Source: Lysobacter sp. Root494 (lineage in GTDB: Bacteria > Pseudomonadota > Gammaproteobacteria > Xanthomonadales > Xanthomonadaceae). Taken from it: a stretch of DNA of 64,000 nt. The position numbers and the translations under genes were made by a program. The notes under the pieces were generated by a model, which did not search any database, was not told where the DNA came from, and worked only from the letters and a program-made list of their open reading frames with translations. Of the stretch, positions 55,541 to 64,000 are shown piece after piece. Within the stretch, counting starts at the first letter, position 1. Each line of letters starts with the position of its first letter. The stretch is from positions 160,329-224,328 of the forward strand of contig NZ_LMFH01000001.1 of the NCBI RefSeq assembly GCF_001427225.1, given 5' to 3'.

Positions 55541-56562
55541 GCGACACGCTGATTCCTTCCCTGGCTCCGGATCATGTGGCCGCCCCGCGCGCGATCACGC
55601 CCATCACCGGCGACGCGCTCGCGCAACGCGCCAGCGCCATCCGCGACGAAGTCGGCAAGGCGTTCATCGGCCAGGCCGAAGCGCTGGACCACGTCATCAT
55701 CGCGCTGCTCGCCGGCGGCCATGCACTGATCGAAGGCGTGCCTGGCCTGGGCAAGACGCTGCTGGTACGCGCGTTGGCGAAGACGCTCGATTGCGGCTAC
55801 GCGCGCGTGCAGTTCACGCCCGACCTGATGCCGTCGGACATCAGCGGCCATGCGGTATACGACCCGAAGACGGAAACCTTCAACATCCGTCGCGGCCCAG
55901 TGTTCACCAACCTGCTGCTCGCCGACGAAATCAATCGCGCGCCAGCGAAGACGCAGTCCGCATTGCTCGAAGCGATGCAGGAATTGCAGGTGACGATCGA
56001 AGGACACAGCTTCGAACTGCCGCCGCCATTCCTGACCCTCGCCACGCAGAACCCGGTGGAGCAGGAAGGTACCTATCCACTTCCCGAGGCGCAGCTCGAC
56101 CGCTTCCTGCTGAAGGTGCTGATCGGTTATCCCTCGCGCGCGGACGAGAAGAAGATGGTCGCCGCGGTGAGCCAGGGACGCATGGCCTCCGACTTCGATC
56201 TCTCGCAGGTGCGTCGCGTCGTGGGTCCGGACGAAATCGTCGCCATGCAGCTCGGCACCGCGCAGGTCACGGTCGACGACGCGGTGATCGATTACGCCGT
56301 GCGTATCGCGGCGGCGACGCGCGACTGGGCCGGCATCGCGCTCGGCGCTGGGCCGCGCGGCAGCCTCGCGCTGGTGCGTGCGGCACGTGCGCAGGCGGTG
56401 CTCGGCGGCCGCGACTTCGTCACACCCGACGACGTGCGCGAGATCGCCAAGCCGGCCTTGCGCCACCGCGTCGCCCTCGCGCCGGAGCTGCTGATCGAAG
56501 GGCAGGAACCCGATGACGTGCTGCATGCGCTCCTTTCGAAGGTGGAAGCGCCGCGGCAATGA
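55537..56562 (+). CDS. MoxR-family AAA+ ATPase
   Basis: A 341-aa AAA+ chaperone-like ATPase. Walker A is EGVPGLGKTLLVRALA at about residues 68-83, Walker B LLADEINRAPAKTQSALLEAMQE, sensor 1 LTLATQNPVEQEGTYPLPEAQLDRF, with the arginine finger and sensor 2 later in the lid. The N-terminal VGKAFIGQAEALDHVI is typical of MoxR. MoxR proteins help mature or assemble partners with von Willebrand or DUF58 domains, such as the one encoded next. Start and stop overlap the neighbours by ATGA. Confidence 0.94.
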   Translation: MSDTLIPSLAPDHVAAPRAITPITGDALAQRASAIRDEVGKAFIGQAEALDHVIIALLAGGHALIEGVPGLGKTLLVRALAKTLDCGYARVQFTPDLMPSDISGHAVYDPKTETFNIRRGPVFTNLLLADEINRAPAKTQSALLEAMQELQVTIEGHSFELPPPFLTLATQNPVEQEGTYPLPEAQLDRFLLKVLIGYPSRADEKKMVAAVSQGRMASDFDLSQVRRVVGPDEIVAMQLGTAQVTVDDAVIDYAVRIAAATRDWAGIALGAGPRGSLALVRAARAQAVLGGRDFVTPDDVREIAKPALRHRVALAPELLIEGQEPDDVLHALLSKVEAPRQ

Positions 56563-57890
56563 CTCAGGCGGCGACACCTTCGCGTAGCTGGCCGCGTCCC
56601 GCGCCCGCGATGCTGGTGCTGCTCGTGTTGTGGGCTGCGTTCGGCCTCGCCGCGAGCATCGCCTTCGTCGCTGCCTCGGTGTGGCAGGCAGCAGGCATTG
56701 CGCTGTTGTTGCTCGCTGCCTTCGATGCGCGTCGGGTGATGCAGCGCGCGACGCCCGACGTGCAGCGCCGCGTGCCCGACACGTGGCCGATCGGCGTCGA
56801 GCGTCCGGTGACGCTGAAGCTGGTCGCGTCCAATGCGCAACGGGTCGACATCTTCGACCTGCATCCCGGCAGCTGGGCGATGCAGGGCTTGCCGCGACGC
56901 CTGCAACTGCAGCGTGGCGAGGCCACGACTCTCGACTATTCGCTGCGCGCGAATGCGCGGGGCGACTTCACGTTCGACGGCGTGCAGTTGCGGCTGTATT
57001 CACCGTGGCGCCTGTGGTGGCAATCGCGCGTGGCCGGCGATGCGCAGCGCGTGCGCGTGTTCCCCAACTTCGCCCCACTCGCGCGCTTCGCGATGTTCAG
57101 CGCGGAACAGGCCTCGCGCCTGGTCGGCGCGCACGTGAAGCGCCGCCGCGGCGAAGGTACCGACTTCCACCAGATGCGCGAATACCGCGTCGGCGACAGC
57201 CTGCGCCAGGTCGACTGGAAGGCGACGGCGCGTGCGCGCCGGCTGATTTCGCGCGAATACCAGGACGAAAAGAACCAGCAGCTGGTGCTGCTGCTCGACA
57301 CCGGCCGGCGCCTGCTGGCGCGTGATGGCGAGCTGGCGCACTTCGACCACGTGCTCGATGCGGCGCTGGTGGTGTCCTATCTCGCATTGCGGCAGGGCGA
57401 TGGCGTCGGCCTGCTCGCCAGCGGCGGCGATACCGCATGGGTGCCGCCTCAACGCGGCGTCGGTGCGATCGACAACCTGTTGCGCGCGACCTATGCGTTG
57501 CAGCCCAAGCCGGTAGCCACCGACTTCCTGCAAGCGGCGACGGAACTCTCGTTGCGCCAACGCCGCCGCGCGCTGGTAATGCTGGTCACCAACCTGCGCG
57601 ATGAAGACATGGACGATCTGCTCGCCGCCGTGCAGATGCTGCGCAAGCGTCATCTCGTCTGCGTCGCGAGCCTGCGCGAAGAAGCGCTCGATGCGACGCT
57701 GGCGCAGGATGTCCACGACCTGCCCACCGCGATCCGCGCCGGCGCCACCGCGGAATACCTCGCCAAGCGCAATGCCGCGCACGATGCGCTGCGCAGCCAC
57801 GGCGTGATGGTGCTGGACGTCGCCTGCGCGCAGCTGGCGGCGTCGCTGGTGGAAAAATACCTCGCGATCAAGCGCGACGGACTGCTGTAG
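56559..57890 (+). CDS. DUF58-domain (von Willebrand A-like) protein
   Basis: A 443-aa membrane-anchored protein. Two hydrophobic helices at the N-terminus (AMLVLLVLWAAFGLAASIAFVAA; AAGIALLLLAAF) are followed by a beta domain. The DUF58 core is RRGEGTDFHQMREYRVGDSLRQVDWKATAR, then the vWA-like LLLDTGRRLLARD (partial metal-ion motif). The C-terminus continues with LRQRRRALVMLVTNLRDEDMDDLL. It is the standard MoxR partner. It ends the operon; a 10-bp hairpin follows. Confidence 0.92.
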   Translation: MTQAATPSRSWPRPAPAMLVLLVLWAAFGLAASIAFVAASVWQAAGIALLLLAAFDARRVMQRATPDVQRRVPDTWPIGVERPVTLKLVASNAQRVDIFDLHPGSWAMQGLPRRLQLQRGEATTLDYSLRANARGDFTFDGVQLRLYSPWRLWWQSRVAGDAQRVRVFPNFAPLARFAMFSAEQASRLVGAHVKRRRGEGTDFHQMREYRVGDSLRQVDWKATARARRLISREYQDEKNQQLVLLLDTGRRLLARDGELAHFDHVLDAALVVSYLALRQGDGVGLLASGGDTAWVPPQRGVGAIDNLLRATYALQPKPVATDFLQAATELSLRQRRRALVMLVTNLRDEDMDDLLAAVQMLRKRHLVCVASLREEALDATLAQDVHDLPTAIRAGATAEYLAKRNAAHDALRSHGVMVLDVACAQLAASLVEKYLAIKRDGLL

Positions 57891-57915
57891 CGATCGCTGC
57901 GTTGACAGCGATCGC
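57890..57915. terminator. Bidirectional hairpin between DUF58 and NTF2-like genes
   Basis: GCGATCGCTG / CAGCGATCGC, a perfect 10-bp stem with CGTTGA loop, starting at the last base of the DUF58 stop codon. It separates convergent genes. No T-run, so it may rely on stem stability. Confidence 0.55.
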
Positions 57916-57922
57916 GCGGAAT

Positions 57923-58357
57923 TCAAACCGCGGTCGCCCGCCGGAAGATCGCACGCGTCGATGAATGATCGATCGGCACCGAAGAGTGCTCATGCGAGAT
58001 CGACCATGACGCGTCCGTCTTGCGCAGTACCTGCGTGAGCCGGTTGCCGACCGAACGCAATTCCCTGCCATCGGGCGAGATCGCGGCATAACGGATGAAG
58101 GCGTGGCCGACCACCAGGTCCGTGCTCGACGTCGACCGCGCTTCGTCAATGGTCACTACGAGCTTCTCCGGCGAGGAAAACCAGTCGGACACGACATCGC
58201 GCCACGCCGCCTTGCCCTGCAACGACCACGTATCCCACACGTCGAAGATGTGCACGTCCTCGCCGTAGATGGACAGGAAGCCCTCGACATCCTTGTCGCC
58301 CACGGCCGCCGCGTAACGGTCCAGCACCTGCAGGAACGGGTCGTTCTGTTCGCTCAT
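57923..58357 (-). CDS. NTF2-like/SnoaL-type protein
   Basis: A 144-aa single-domain alpha/beta-cone protein. The pattern LQVLDRYAAAVGDKDVEGFLSIYGEDVHIFDVWDTWSLQGKAAWRDVV is that of the SnoaL/DUF4440 family, which covers ketosteroid isomerases, polyketide cyclases and many unknown proteins. TDLVVGHAFIRYAA and RLTQVLRKTDASWSISHEHSSVPID continue the fold. GGAG lies eight bases before the ATG at 58357; longer frames lack a site. It probably binds a small hydrophobic ligand, but the ligand is unknown. Confidence 0.85.
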   Translation of the reverse strand: MSEQNDPFLQVLDRYAAAVGDKDVEGFLSIYGEDVHIFDVWDTWSLQGKAAWRDVVSDWFSSPEKLVVTIDEARSTSSTDLVVGHAFIRYAAISPDGRELRSVGNRLTQVLRKTDASWSISHEHSSVPIDHSSTRAIFRRATAV

Positions 58358-58383
58358 GACATCACTCCTCGTACCGCGGTTGG

Positions 58384-58638
58384 TTAGGGACGGGTAGCCA
58401 GTTCCAGTTGGGTGAGCACGGCTAGCGCCTCGGTTCGCGCTGACCCGCACATCGACAGCAATGGCTTCAGCGATGCACAGAACGCGGGACGCTCCGGCTT
58501 TCCGAACAGCCGGCAACGGAAATCGTCGTCCAGTTGCACGCACGGAATGCCGGCGGGCTTGCCATGCGGCATGCCGGGAATGGGCGACGTAATCGAAGGC
58601 GCGATGCAACACGCGCCGCAGTGGTTCCGGCAGTCCAT
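58384..58638 (-). CDS. YkgJ-type cysteine-cluster protein
   Basis: An 84-aa small protein with a zinc/iron-chelating cysteine pattern: CRNHCGACC at the N-terminus, then CVQLDDDFRCRLFG and RPAFCASLKPLLSMCG. This eight-cysteine arrangement is typical of the short YkgJ/CxxCxxCC family. It is likely a metal-binding protein of unknown role. It begins seven bases after the aroE stop, so it is probably co-transcribed with it. Confidence 0.88.
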   Translation of the reverse strand: MDCRNHCGACCIAPSITSPIPGMPHGKPAGIPCVQLDDDFRCRLFGKPERPAFCASLKPLLSMCGSARTEALAVLTQLELATRP

Positions 58639-58645
58639 AGGAGCG

Positions 58646-59494
58646 TCAGTCGGCGGTGACGAGGATCGCGTCGCGATTGCGCAGCATCTCGTACACCGCG
58701 TCGGTTTCCGGGCGCACCTTGTGCCAGCGCTGGAAACTCTCGGCGGCCTGTTCCACCAGCATGCCGAGCCCGTCGATGCAGTCGTGCGCGCGCGCCGATC
58801 GCGCCCAGGCGAGGAAGGGCACCGCGGCTTCGCCGTAGCTCAGGTCGACCGCCGCTCCGCGCGGCGCGACGAGGTTGATCGGCAAGGACGGCAACGCATC
58901 GCCACCGCGTGCGGCGGACGTCGCATTGATGACCAGGTCGAAGTTGCCGAGATTGCCGATGTCGTTCAGGTAACGCGGATGCACGCGGCCCGGTTGCGCG
59001 AGCACGTCGGCGAGCGCGTCGGCGCGTTCGGCCGTGCGATTCACGATGTAGAGGTCGCCGATGCCGGCATCGAGCAACGCCGGTGCGACACCGCGCGCCG
59101 CGCCGCCCGCGCCGATCAGCAATGTGCGCCGCGAGCGCAGGTCCAGGCTGTGGCGGTCGGTGAGATCGCGCACCAGGCCCATACCGTCGGTGTTGTCGCC
59201 CTGCCAGCCGGTGGCGGTGCGGATCAGCGTATTCACGGCTCCCGCACGCTGCGCGGCTTCGCTCAGGTAATTGCAGATCTGGGCTGCGCGCGTCTTGTGC
59301 GGCAGGGTGATGTTGGCGCCAATGCCGCCTTCGGCCGCGAATTCGGCGAGCACGGCGTCGAAGTCCTCTGGCGCGGCATCGATCGCGGAGTATTCCAGCG
59401 CGATGCCGGCCTGCCGTGCGAACGCCGCGTGGATGCGCGGCGACAGGGAATGGGAAACGGGATGGCCGATGACGGCATAGCGCTGGACGGACAT
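58646..59494 (-). CDS. aroE: Shikimate dehydrogenase
   Basis: NADP-dependent reductase converting 3-dehydroshikimate to shikimate in aromatic amino-acid synthesis. The 282-aa sequence has [20 protein letters not shown] (substrate site), the catalytic Lys in [24 protein letters not shown], the NADP-binding [15 protein letters not shown] with NRTAERA, and [14 protein letters not shown]. The ATG at 59494 has GAGG upstream. The frame is open farther upstream without conserved sequence. The following small cysteine-cluster gene is read in the same direction. Confidence 0.95.
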   Translation of the reverse strand: MSVQRYAVIGHPVSHSLSPRIHAAFARQAGIALEYSAIDAAPEDFDAVLAEFAAEGGIGANITLPHKTRAAQICNYLSEAAQRAGAVNTLIRTATGWQGDNTDGMGLVRDLTDRHSLDLRSRRTLLIGAGGAARGVAPALLDAGIGDLYIVNRTAERADALADVLAQPGRVHPRYLNDIGNLGNFDLVINATSAARGGDALPSLPINLVAPRGAAVDLSYGEAAVPFLAWARSARAHDCIDGLGMLVEQAAESFQRWHKVRPETDAVYEMLRNRDAILVTAD

Positions 59495-59676
59495 GGATTC
59501 CTCGCGCGAAAACATGACGGAGTAGTGAAAGGAACGCGAAGCACGCCGGCCGGCGGCCGCGTTCGTTTCGAGTCTACGCCCGCTGTCGCGAACTGTGCGC
59601 CGACGCCGGCTTTTGCGATGGCGGCGAGTCAGCAACTGCGGCACATTTGCACGCTTCGTTAACGCAGGAGCCGTGC

Positions 59677-60588
59677 ATGTCCCGCCGTCATGTCATTTCA
59701 AACGGAACCATCGCGGTGTTGGGCCTCGCGCTGGTGTCCGGGCTCGCCCACGCGTATCTAGCCGAATTCGGCATTGAAGGCATGGGCGTGGTGTCGACGC
59801 CGGCTTCGGAAGTGCGCGCCACGATCAGCCCCGACGGCAAGCGCATCGTCTGGGGCAGCACCGATCGCGCCGGCGGTACGGGCGGCTGGGACTTGTGGCA
59901 GGCCACGTTGAAACAGGGTCGCTGGCAGGACGCGCAGCCGTTGCCAATCAACTCGAAGGTGAACGATTTCGATCCGGCGTTCAGCGCGAACGGGCGCTGG
60001 CTGTATTTCTTCTCCAATCGCGAAGGCGGCCTGGGTGGCGACGATCTCTATCGCGTCGCCGTGCACGCGGACGGCGGCTTCGGCGGGGTGGAAAATCTCG
60101 GCCCCGGCGTGAACAGCAAGGGCGACGAGTGGGCGCCGGCGCCGAGCCTCGACGGCAAGTCGCTGCTGTTCGCCAGCGATGGCTTCGGCGGCGCGGGACG
60201 GCACGATCTGTTCGTCGCGCGTTGGGATGGCAGTGCGTTCGTCGATCGCAAACCGTTGCCGGGCGTGAACACGCGCGGTGACGAATTCGATGCGGCATGG
60301 CTCGATGGCGGCAAGGCGATCGTGTTCACGCGCTCGGCGAATGCGGAGGACAAGCCGATGCAGTTGTTTGTCGCGCAATGCGATGGCAAGCGTTACGGCG
60401 ACGCATCGCCGGTGGTGTTGTCGTTCAACACGAACGACGGCTGGACGCTGGGTCCCTCGATCGACTGGAACAAGCCGGGCGAGTTGCTGGTCACCGGCAC
60501 GGCGAAGGCGCCGCGCGCGGGGAAGCTGGATATCTATCGAATGAAGGCGCCGGCTGCGACGGGAAAGCCCGGTTGCGTCCAGTTGTAG
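59677..60588 (+). CDS. Secreted PD40/TolB-like beta-propeller protein
   Basis: A 303-aa exported protein. A signal peptide covers residues 1-26 ([16 protein letters not shown]). Several PD40-type blades follow: [78 protein letters not shown] and the blade with [12 protein letters not shown]. These resemble the TolB/OmpA-linked propellers in the periplasm. No OmpA peptidoglycan domain is attached. GGAG lies six bases before the ATG at 59677. It probably mediates protein contacts; no partner is visible. Confidence 0.85.
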   Translation: MSRRHVISNGTIAVLGLALVSGLAHAYLAEFGIEGMGVVSTPASEVRATISPDGKRIVWGSTDRAGGTGGWDLWQATLKQGRWQDAQPLPINSKVNDFDPAFSANGRWLYFFSNREGGLGGDDLYRVAVHADGGFGGVENLGPGVNSKGDEWAPAPSLDGKSLLFASDGFGGAGRHDLFVARWDGSAFVDRKPLPGVNTRGDEFDAAWLDGGKAIVFTRSANAEDKPMQLFVAQCDGKRYGDASPVVLSFNTNDGWTLGPSIDWNKPGELLVTGTAKAPRAGKLDIYRMKAPAATGKPGCVQL

Positions 60589-60728
60589 TTGTAGTTGAAG
60601 CCGGCGCGCCCGTCACTGCTGCTTAACGATGCCGGAGGACCATCGCATCGAGGCCTGACGCGAGCTATCGCCGCGCACAGCAATCACCGACGGCCGAGCC
60701 CGGCAGCCGTCCCTTTCGGAGAACGGCC

Positions 60729-61424
60729 ATGAACACGAAACCCACCGTGGTGCTGGTGCATGGGTTCTGGGGTGGCGCCGCGCATTGGGCCAAGGTCATC
60801 ATCGAGCTGAAACGGATGGGATACGAAAACCTCCATGCCGTGGAAAACCCACTGACCTCGCTGCCCGACGATGCCGAACGCACGCGCAAGATGGTGGCGC
60901 AGGTGCCCGGACCGGTCGTCCTGGTCGGCCACTCCTACGGCGGCGCGGTCATCAGCGAAGCCGGCAACCAGCCCAACGTGGCGGCACTGGTTTACATCGC
61001 CGCCTTCGCGCCCGATGCCGGTGAAAGTCCGGGCGGCATTACCCAGGAACATCTGCCCGTCGCAGCGCCCAACCTCGCGCCGGACAGCGACGGCTACCTC
61101 TGGCTCAAACCCGACAAGTTCCATGAGAGCTTCTGCCAGGACCTGACGTCCGAAGAGGGCCTGGTCATGGCGGTGACCCAGAAGGCGCCGCTGGCGTCCA
61201 CGTTCGGCAACCCGGTGACCGATCCGGCCTGGAAGCACAAGCCATGCTGGTACCAGATATCGAGCCAGGACCGGATGATCGCGCCGGAAAACCAGAAGCG
61301 CATGTCGGATCGCATGCAGCCGCGCAAGGTCGTCGTCCTCGATGCAAGCCACGCGTCGCTGGCATCGCGCCCGGCGGAGGTGGCGGCCCTGATCGACGAA
61401 GCCGCGGCCGCGGTAGCTTCGTAA
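60729..61424 (+). CDS. Alpha/beta-hydrolase
   Basis: A 231-aa hydrolase of the alpha/beta superfamily. The nucleophile elbow is LVGHSYGGAV (Ser near residue 72), preceded by the HGFWGG oxyanion loop. Candidate acid and base are in SQDRMIAPENQ and DASHASLASRP. It resembles bacterial esterase/salicylate-esterase-like enzymes (VHGFWGGAAHWAKV). The start ATG at 60729 has GGAGAA upstream. A 13-bp hairpin follows, shared with the convergent hemB gene. Substrate unknown. Confidence 0.88.
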   Translation: MNTKPTVVLVHGFWGGAAHWAKVIIELKRMGYENLHAVENPLTSLPDDAERTRKMVAQVPGPVVLVGHSYGGAVISEAGNQPNVAALVYIAAFAPDAGESPGGITQEHLPVAAPNLAPDSDGYLWLKPDKFHESFCQDLTSEEGLVMAVTQKAPLASTFGNPVTDPAWKHKPCWYQISSQDRMIAPENQKRMSDRMQPRKVVVLDASHASLASRPAEVAALIDEAAAAVAS

Positions 61425-61489
61425 GCCTGGTCGTGCCGGACGGCGCGTCTGCGTCATCCGGCTCGGATCATCGACGCATCGCATCGATG

Positions 61490-61517
61490 TTCACGTAGCG
61501 GCGAGCCGCTACGTGAA
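61490..61517. terminator. Bidirectional hairpin between hydrolase and hemB
   Basis: TTCACGTAGCGGC / GCCGCTACGTGAA, a perfect 13-bp stem with a two-base loop, in the convergent gap. It has little T-run. Confidence 0.6.
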
Positions 61518-61523
61518 GCGCGC

Positions 61524-62549
<1,026 letters not shown>

Positions 62550-62562
62550 TCAAGCTTGGCTT

Positions 62563-62698
62563 TTGCTCGTCATTCCCGCGAAGGCGGGAATCCATGGACT
62601 TTGCTGTGCTCCACGCGTGGCGCCCAAGCAAAAACAACGTTCATGGATGAACGGACACGTGTCCGTAGGAAAGACGTCCGCCTTCGCGGGAGCGGCGA
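62563..62698 (+). repeat. Composite family A element upstream of hemB
   Basis: TGCTCGTCATTCCCGCGAAGG-CGGGAATCCATGGAC at the left; ATGGATGAACGGACACGTGTC-CGTAGGAAAGACGTCCGCC at the right, ending CTTCGCGGGAG. Same layout as at 34974-35105. It lies between hemB and the cysA stop. Confidence 0.8.
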
Positions 62699-62699
62699 A

Positions 62700-63857
62700 T
62701 CAGGTCTGCCGCGAATACACCTGATATCGCAAAGGCTTCACCGCGACCACGCTGCCCACGGCCGGCGTTTCCACATCCGGTGTCGCGGCGAAATCCAATT
62801 CCAGCGGCCGCGATTGCCCCTCGACTTCAAGCTCGAGCGTGATCCGGTCCGCGAGCCGATGCGCCGCGACCACCCGAGCGCTCCAGCCCCCGTTTGGTCC
62901 AGCAAGCGCGAGATCGTGCGGGCGTACGTACAGGCGCGCGTTGCCGGCCCGCGCGTCCGTCGCGAAGCCAGGCGGTTGCGCATTCGCGAGGAAGTGGCCG
63001 GATTCCACGCGGCCATCGAGCGCATTCGCGCGGCCGATGAAGTCGAACACGTATTCCGAAGCCGGCGCGCTGTAGATCTCGTCCGGCGTGCCGACCTGCT
63101 CGATGCGGCCTTCACGCAGCACCACGACGCGATCGGCAAGTTCCAGTGCTTCTTCCTGGTCGTGGGTAACGAATAGCGTGGTCTGGCCGGTCTGCTCGTG
63201 CAGGCGGCGCAGCCAGCGGCGCAGTTCAATGCGCACTTTCGCGTCGAGCGCACCGAAGGGTTCGTCGAGCAGCAGCACGGTCGGATCGATCGCGAGCGCG
63301 CGCGCCAGTGCGACGCGCTGGCGCTGCCCGCCGGAAAGCTGCTCCGGATAACGCGCGCCGTGCTCGGCGAGCTGGATCAGCGAGAGCAACTCGTCGACGC
63401 GACGCGTGATCGTCGCCTTGTCGGGCCGCTTGGAGCGCGGACGGCTGCGCAGGCCGAAGGCGATGTTCTCCGCGACGGTCATGTGCTTGAACAGCGCGTA
63501 ATGCTGGAACACGAAACCCACGTTGCGCTCGCGCAGGCTCAGCCGCGTTGCATCCTTGTCGCCGAACAGCACCTGTCCGCTGTCGGCGTGCAGCAATCCG
63601 GCGATGACGCGCAGCAGCGTCGTCTTGCCCGAACCCGAGGGCCCTAGCAACGCCACGAGTTCGCCGGAGGCGATGTCGAGGTCGACCGCATCCAGCGCCG
63701 CGACGTCGCTGTAGTGCTTGCTGAGTTGACGGATGTGCAGGTCCATTCCGCGTACGGCCGCTGGGGGGCTCGGTTCCTGTTGTACCAGCACCCGTGCCGC
63801 GGGGCGATCACCCGTGCCTCGCAGGGTCTTTTCGAAGTCGATTCTTACGACGTTCAC
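62700..63857 (-). CDS. cysA: Sulfate/thiosulfate ABC transporter ATP-binding protein CysA
   Basis: The ATPase of the CysTWA transporter that imports sulfate and thiosulfate. It has Walker [12 protein letters not shown]-loop [12 protein letters not shown], signature [15 protein letters not shown], Walker [12 protein letters not shown] and H-loop [12 protein letters not shown]. The C-terminal TOBE-type domain contains [10 protein letters not shown] and LELDFAA. The frame opens with a GTG at 63857 that overlaps the stop of a 29-codon ORF (GTGA) and has GGAG seven bases upstream. The usual family start [12 protein letters not shown] is at 63746, so the first 37 residues may be untranslated. It follows cysW in the usual operon order. 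Confidence 0.92.
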   Translation of the reverse strand: MNVVRIDFEKTLRGTGDRPAARVLVQQEPSPPAAVRGMDLHIRQLSKHYSDVAALDAVDLDIASGELVALLGPSGSGKTTLLRVIAGLLHADSGQVLFGDKDATRLSLRERNVGFVFQHYALFKHMTVAENIAFGLRSRPRSKRPDKATITRRVDELLSLIQLAEHGARYPEQLSGGQRQRVALARALAIDPTVLLLDEPFGALDAKVRIELRRWLRRLHEQTGQTTLFVTHDQEEALELADRVVVLREGRIEQVGTPDEIYSAPASEYVFDFIGRANALDGRVESGHFLANAQPPGFATDARAGNARLYVRPHDLALAGPNGGWSARVVAAHRLADRITLELEVEGQSRPLELDFAATPDVETPAVGSVVAVKPLRYQVYSRQT

Positions 63858-63943
63858 TCAATGTCTCCGCGCCGCACAGAAATGAGGCTATGGGGATGGA
63901 TTTCCGGCGCACCGGGCACGGATCCTTTCGTCGCGGTGGTCAT
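63854..63943 (-). CDS. 29-aa small ORF between cysW and cysA
   Basis: A short frame beginning [13 protein letters not shown] and ending VRRGDIE. It starts one base after the cysW stop with GGAGG seven bases upstream, and its TGA overlaps the GTG of the cysA frame. No family is recognisable and it may be a coupling leader for cysA, or chance. Confidence 0.4.
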   Translation of the reverse strand: MTTATKGSVPGAPEIHPHSLISVRRGDIE

Positions 63944-63944
63944 C

Positions 63945-64000
63945 TCAATGCCTCCGGTGTGTCTTCGCGAGCGCATCGCCATGGCGCGCCTCCAGCCGCG
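63945..64000 (-). CDS. C-terminal end of a sulfate ABC permease (cysW probable, partial)
   Basis: The last 17 codons of a gene running in from beyond the window: RLEARHGDALAKTHRRH and stop. The charged Arg-rich tail and the position directly upstream of cysA suit the permease CysW. Too little sequence for certainty. Confidence 0.55.
   Translation of the reverse strand, partial: RLEARHGDALAKTHRRH

Overview
This 64-kb window is a chromosomal segment of a high-G+C gammaproteobacterium. Gene content and intergenic repeats point to the Xanthomonadaceae/Lysobacteraceae (Lysobacter, Luteimonas or a close relative). The reasons are a thymidine kinase without its zinc cysteines, a xanthomonadin-type acyl ligase, a glycosyltransferase followed by a lipid A biosynthesis N-terminal-domain protein, secreted metallopeptidases, and many short palindromic intergenic repeats. 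I saw no tRNA, rRNA, CRISPR array, phage or transposase gene. The region looks like core and lineage-specific chromosome rather than an island.

Layout. 0-5.2 kb: a lipoprotein fragment, GNAT acetyltransferase and rep helicase (minus), then a Sel1-like secreted protein, a two-domain methylglyoxal synthase-like protein and tdk (plus). 5.2-9.7 kb: mutM, an ECF sigma factor and a Ser/Thr kinase with a C-terminal repeat region (minus). 10-14.9 kb: fatty-acid desaturase, EF-hand protein, UDP-sugar epimerase, glycosyltransferase plus membrane partner, and rpmB-rpmG (plus). 15-24.5 kb: thermolysin-like protease, a symporter-fused hybrid histidine kinase, an FMN reductase and a diguanylate cyclase.

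24.5-28.5 kb is the most unusual block. It holds a 92-aa putative RiPP precursor beside a tetrapyrrole-methylase-fold enzyme that carries the signature of borosin peptide-backbone N-methyltransferases (OphMA/SonM type). Together they form a candidate split-borosin locus. Next to it are a GNAT enzyme and a pepsin-family aspartic protease, which is rare in bacteria.

28.5-35 kb is an acetate/carboxylate module: a CrbR/ErdR-like response regulator, acs, a divergently transcribed porin and an MHS-family permease. The matching CrbS/MxtR-like hybrid kinase lies about 8 kb away at 18.2-21.7 kb. 35-43.2 kb: M13 metallopeptidase, an AraC regulator divergent from an aldo/keto reductase, a 21-22-bp periodic hairpin array, a cupin/metallo-hydrolase pair and a MocR/PdxR regulator. 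43.5-46.1 kb: rsmG-parA-parB. 46.1-48.3 kb: a phosphopantetheinyl transferase divergent from an aryl/acyl ligase, as in xanthomonadin or aryl-polyene pathways. 48.4-50.4 kb: GlsB-type membrane protein, xthA and gamma-carbonic anhydrase. 50.4-57.9 kb: a tightly overlapping RDD-RDD-SpoIIM-DUF4129-DUF4350-MoxR-DUF58 operon. 57.9-64 kb: NTF2-like protein, YkgJ-like protein, aroE, a PD40 protein, an alpha/beta hydrolase, hemB, and the cysA end of a sulfate ABC transporter operon.

Intergenic spaces are populated by at least three short palindromic repeat families, some arranged as inverted REPIN-like pairs.
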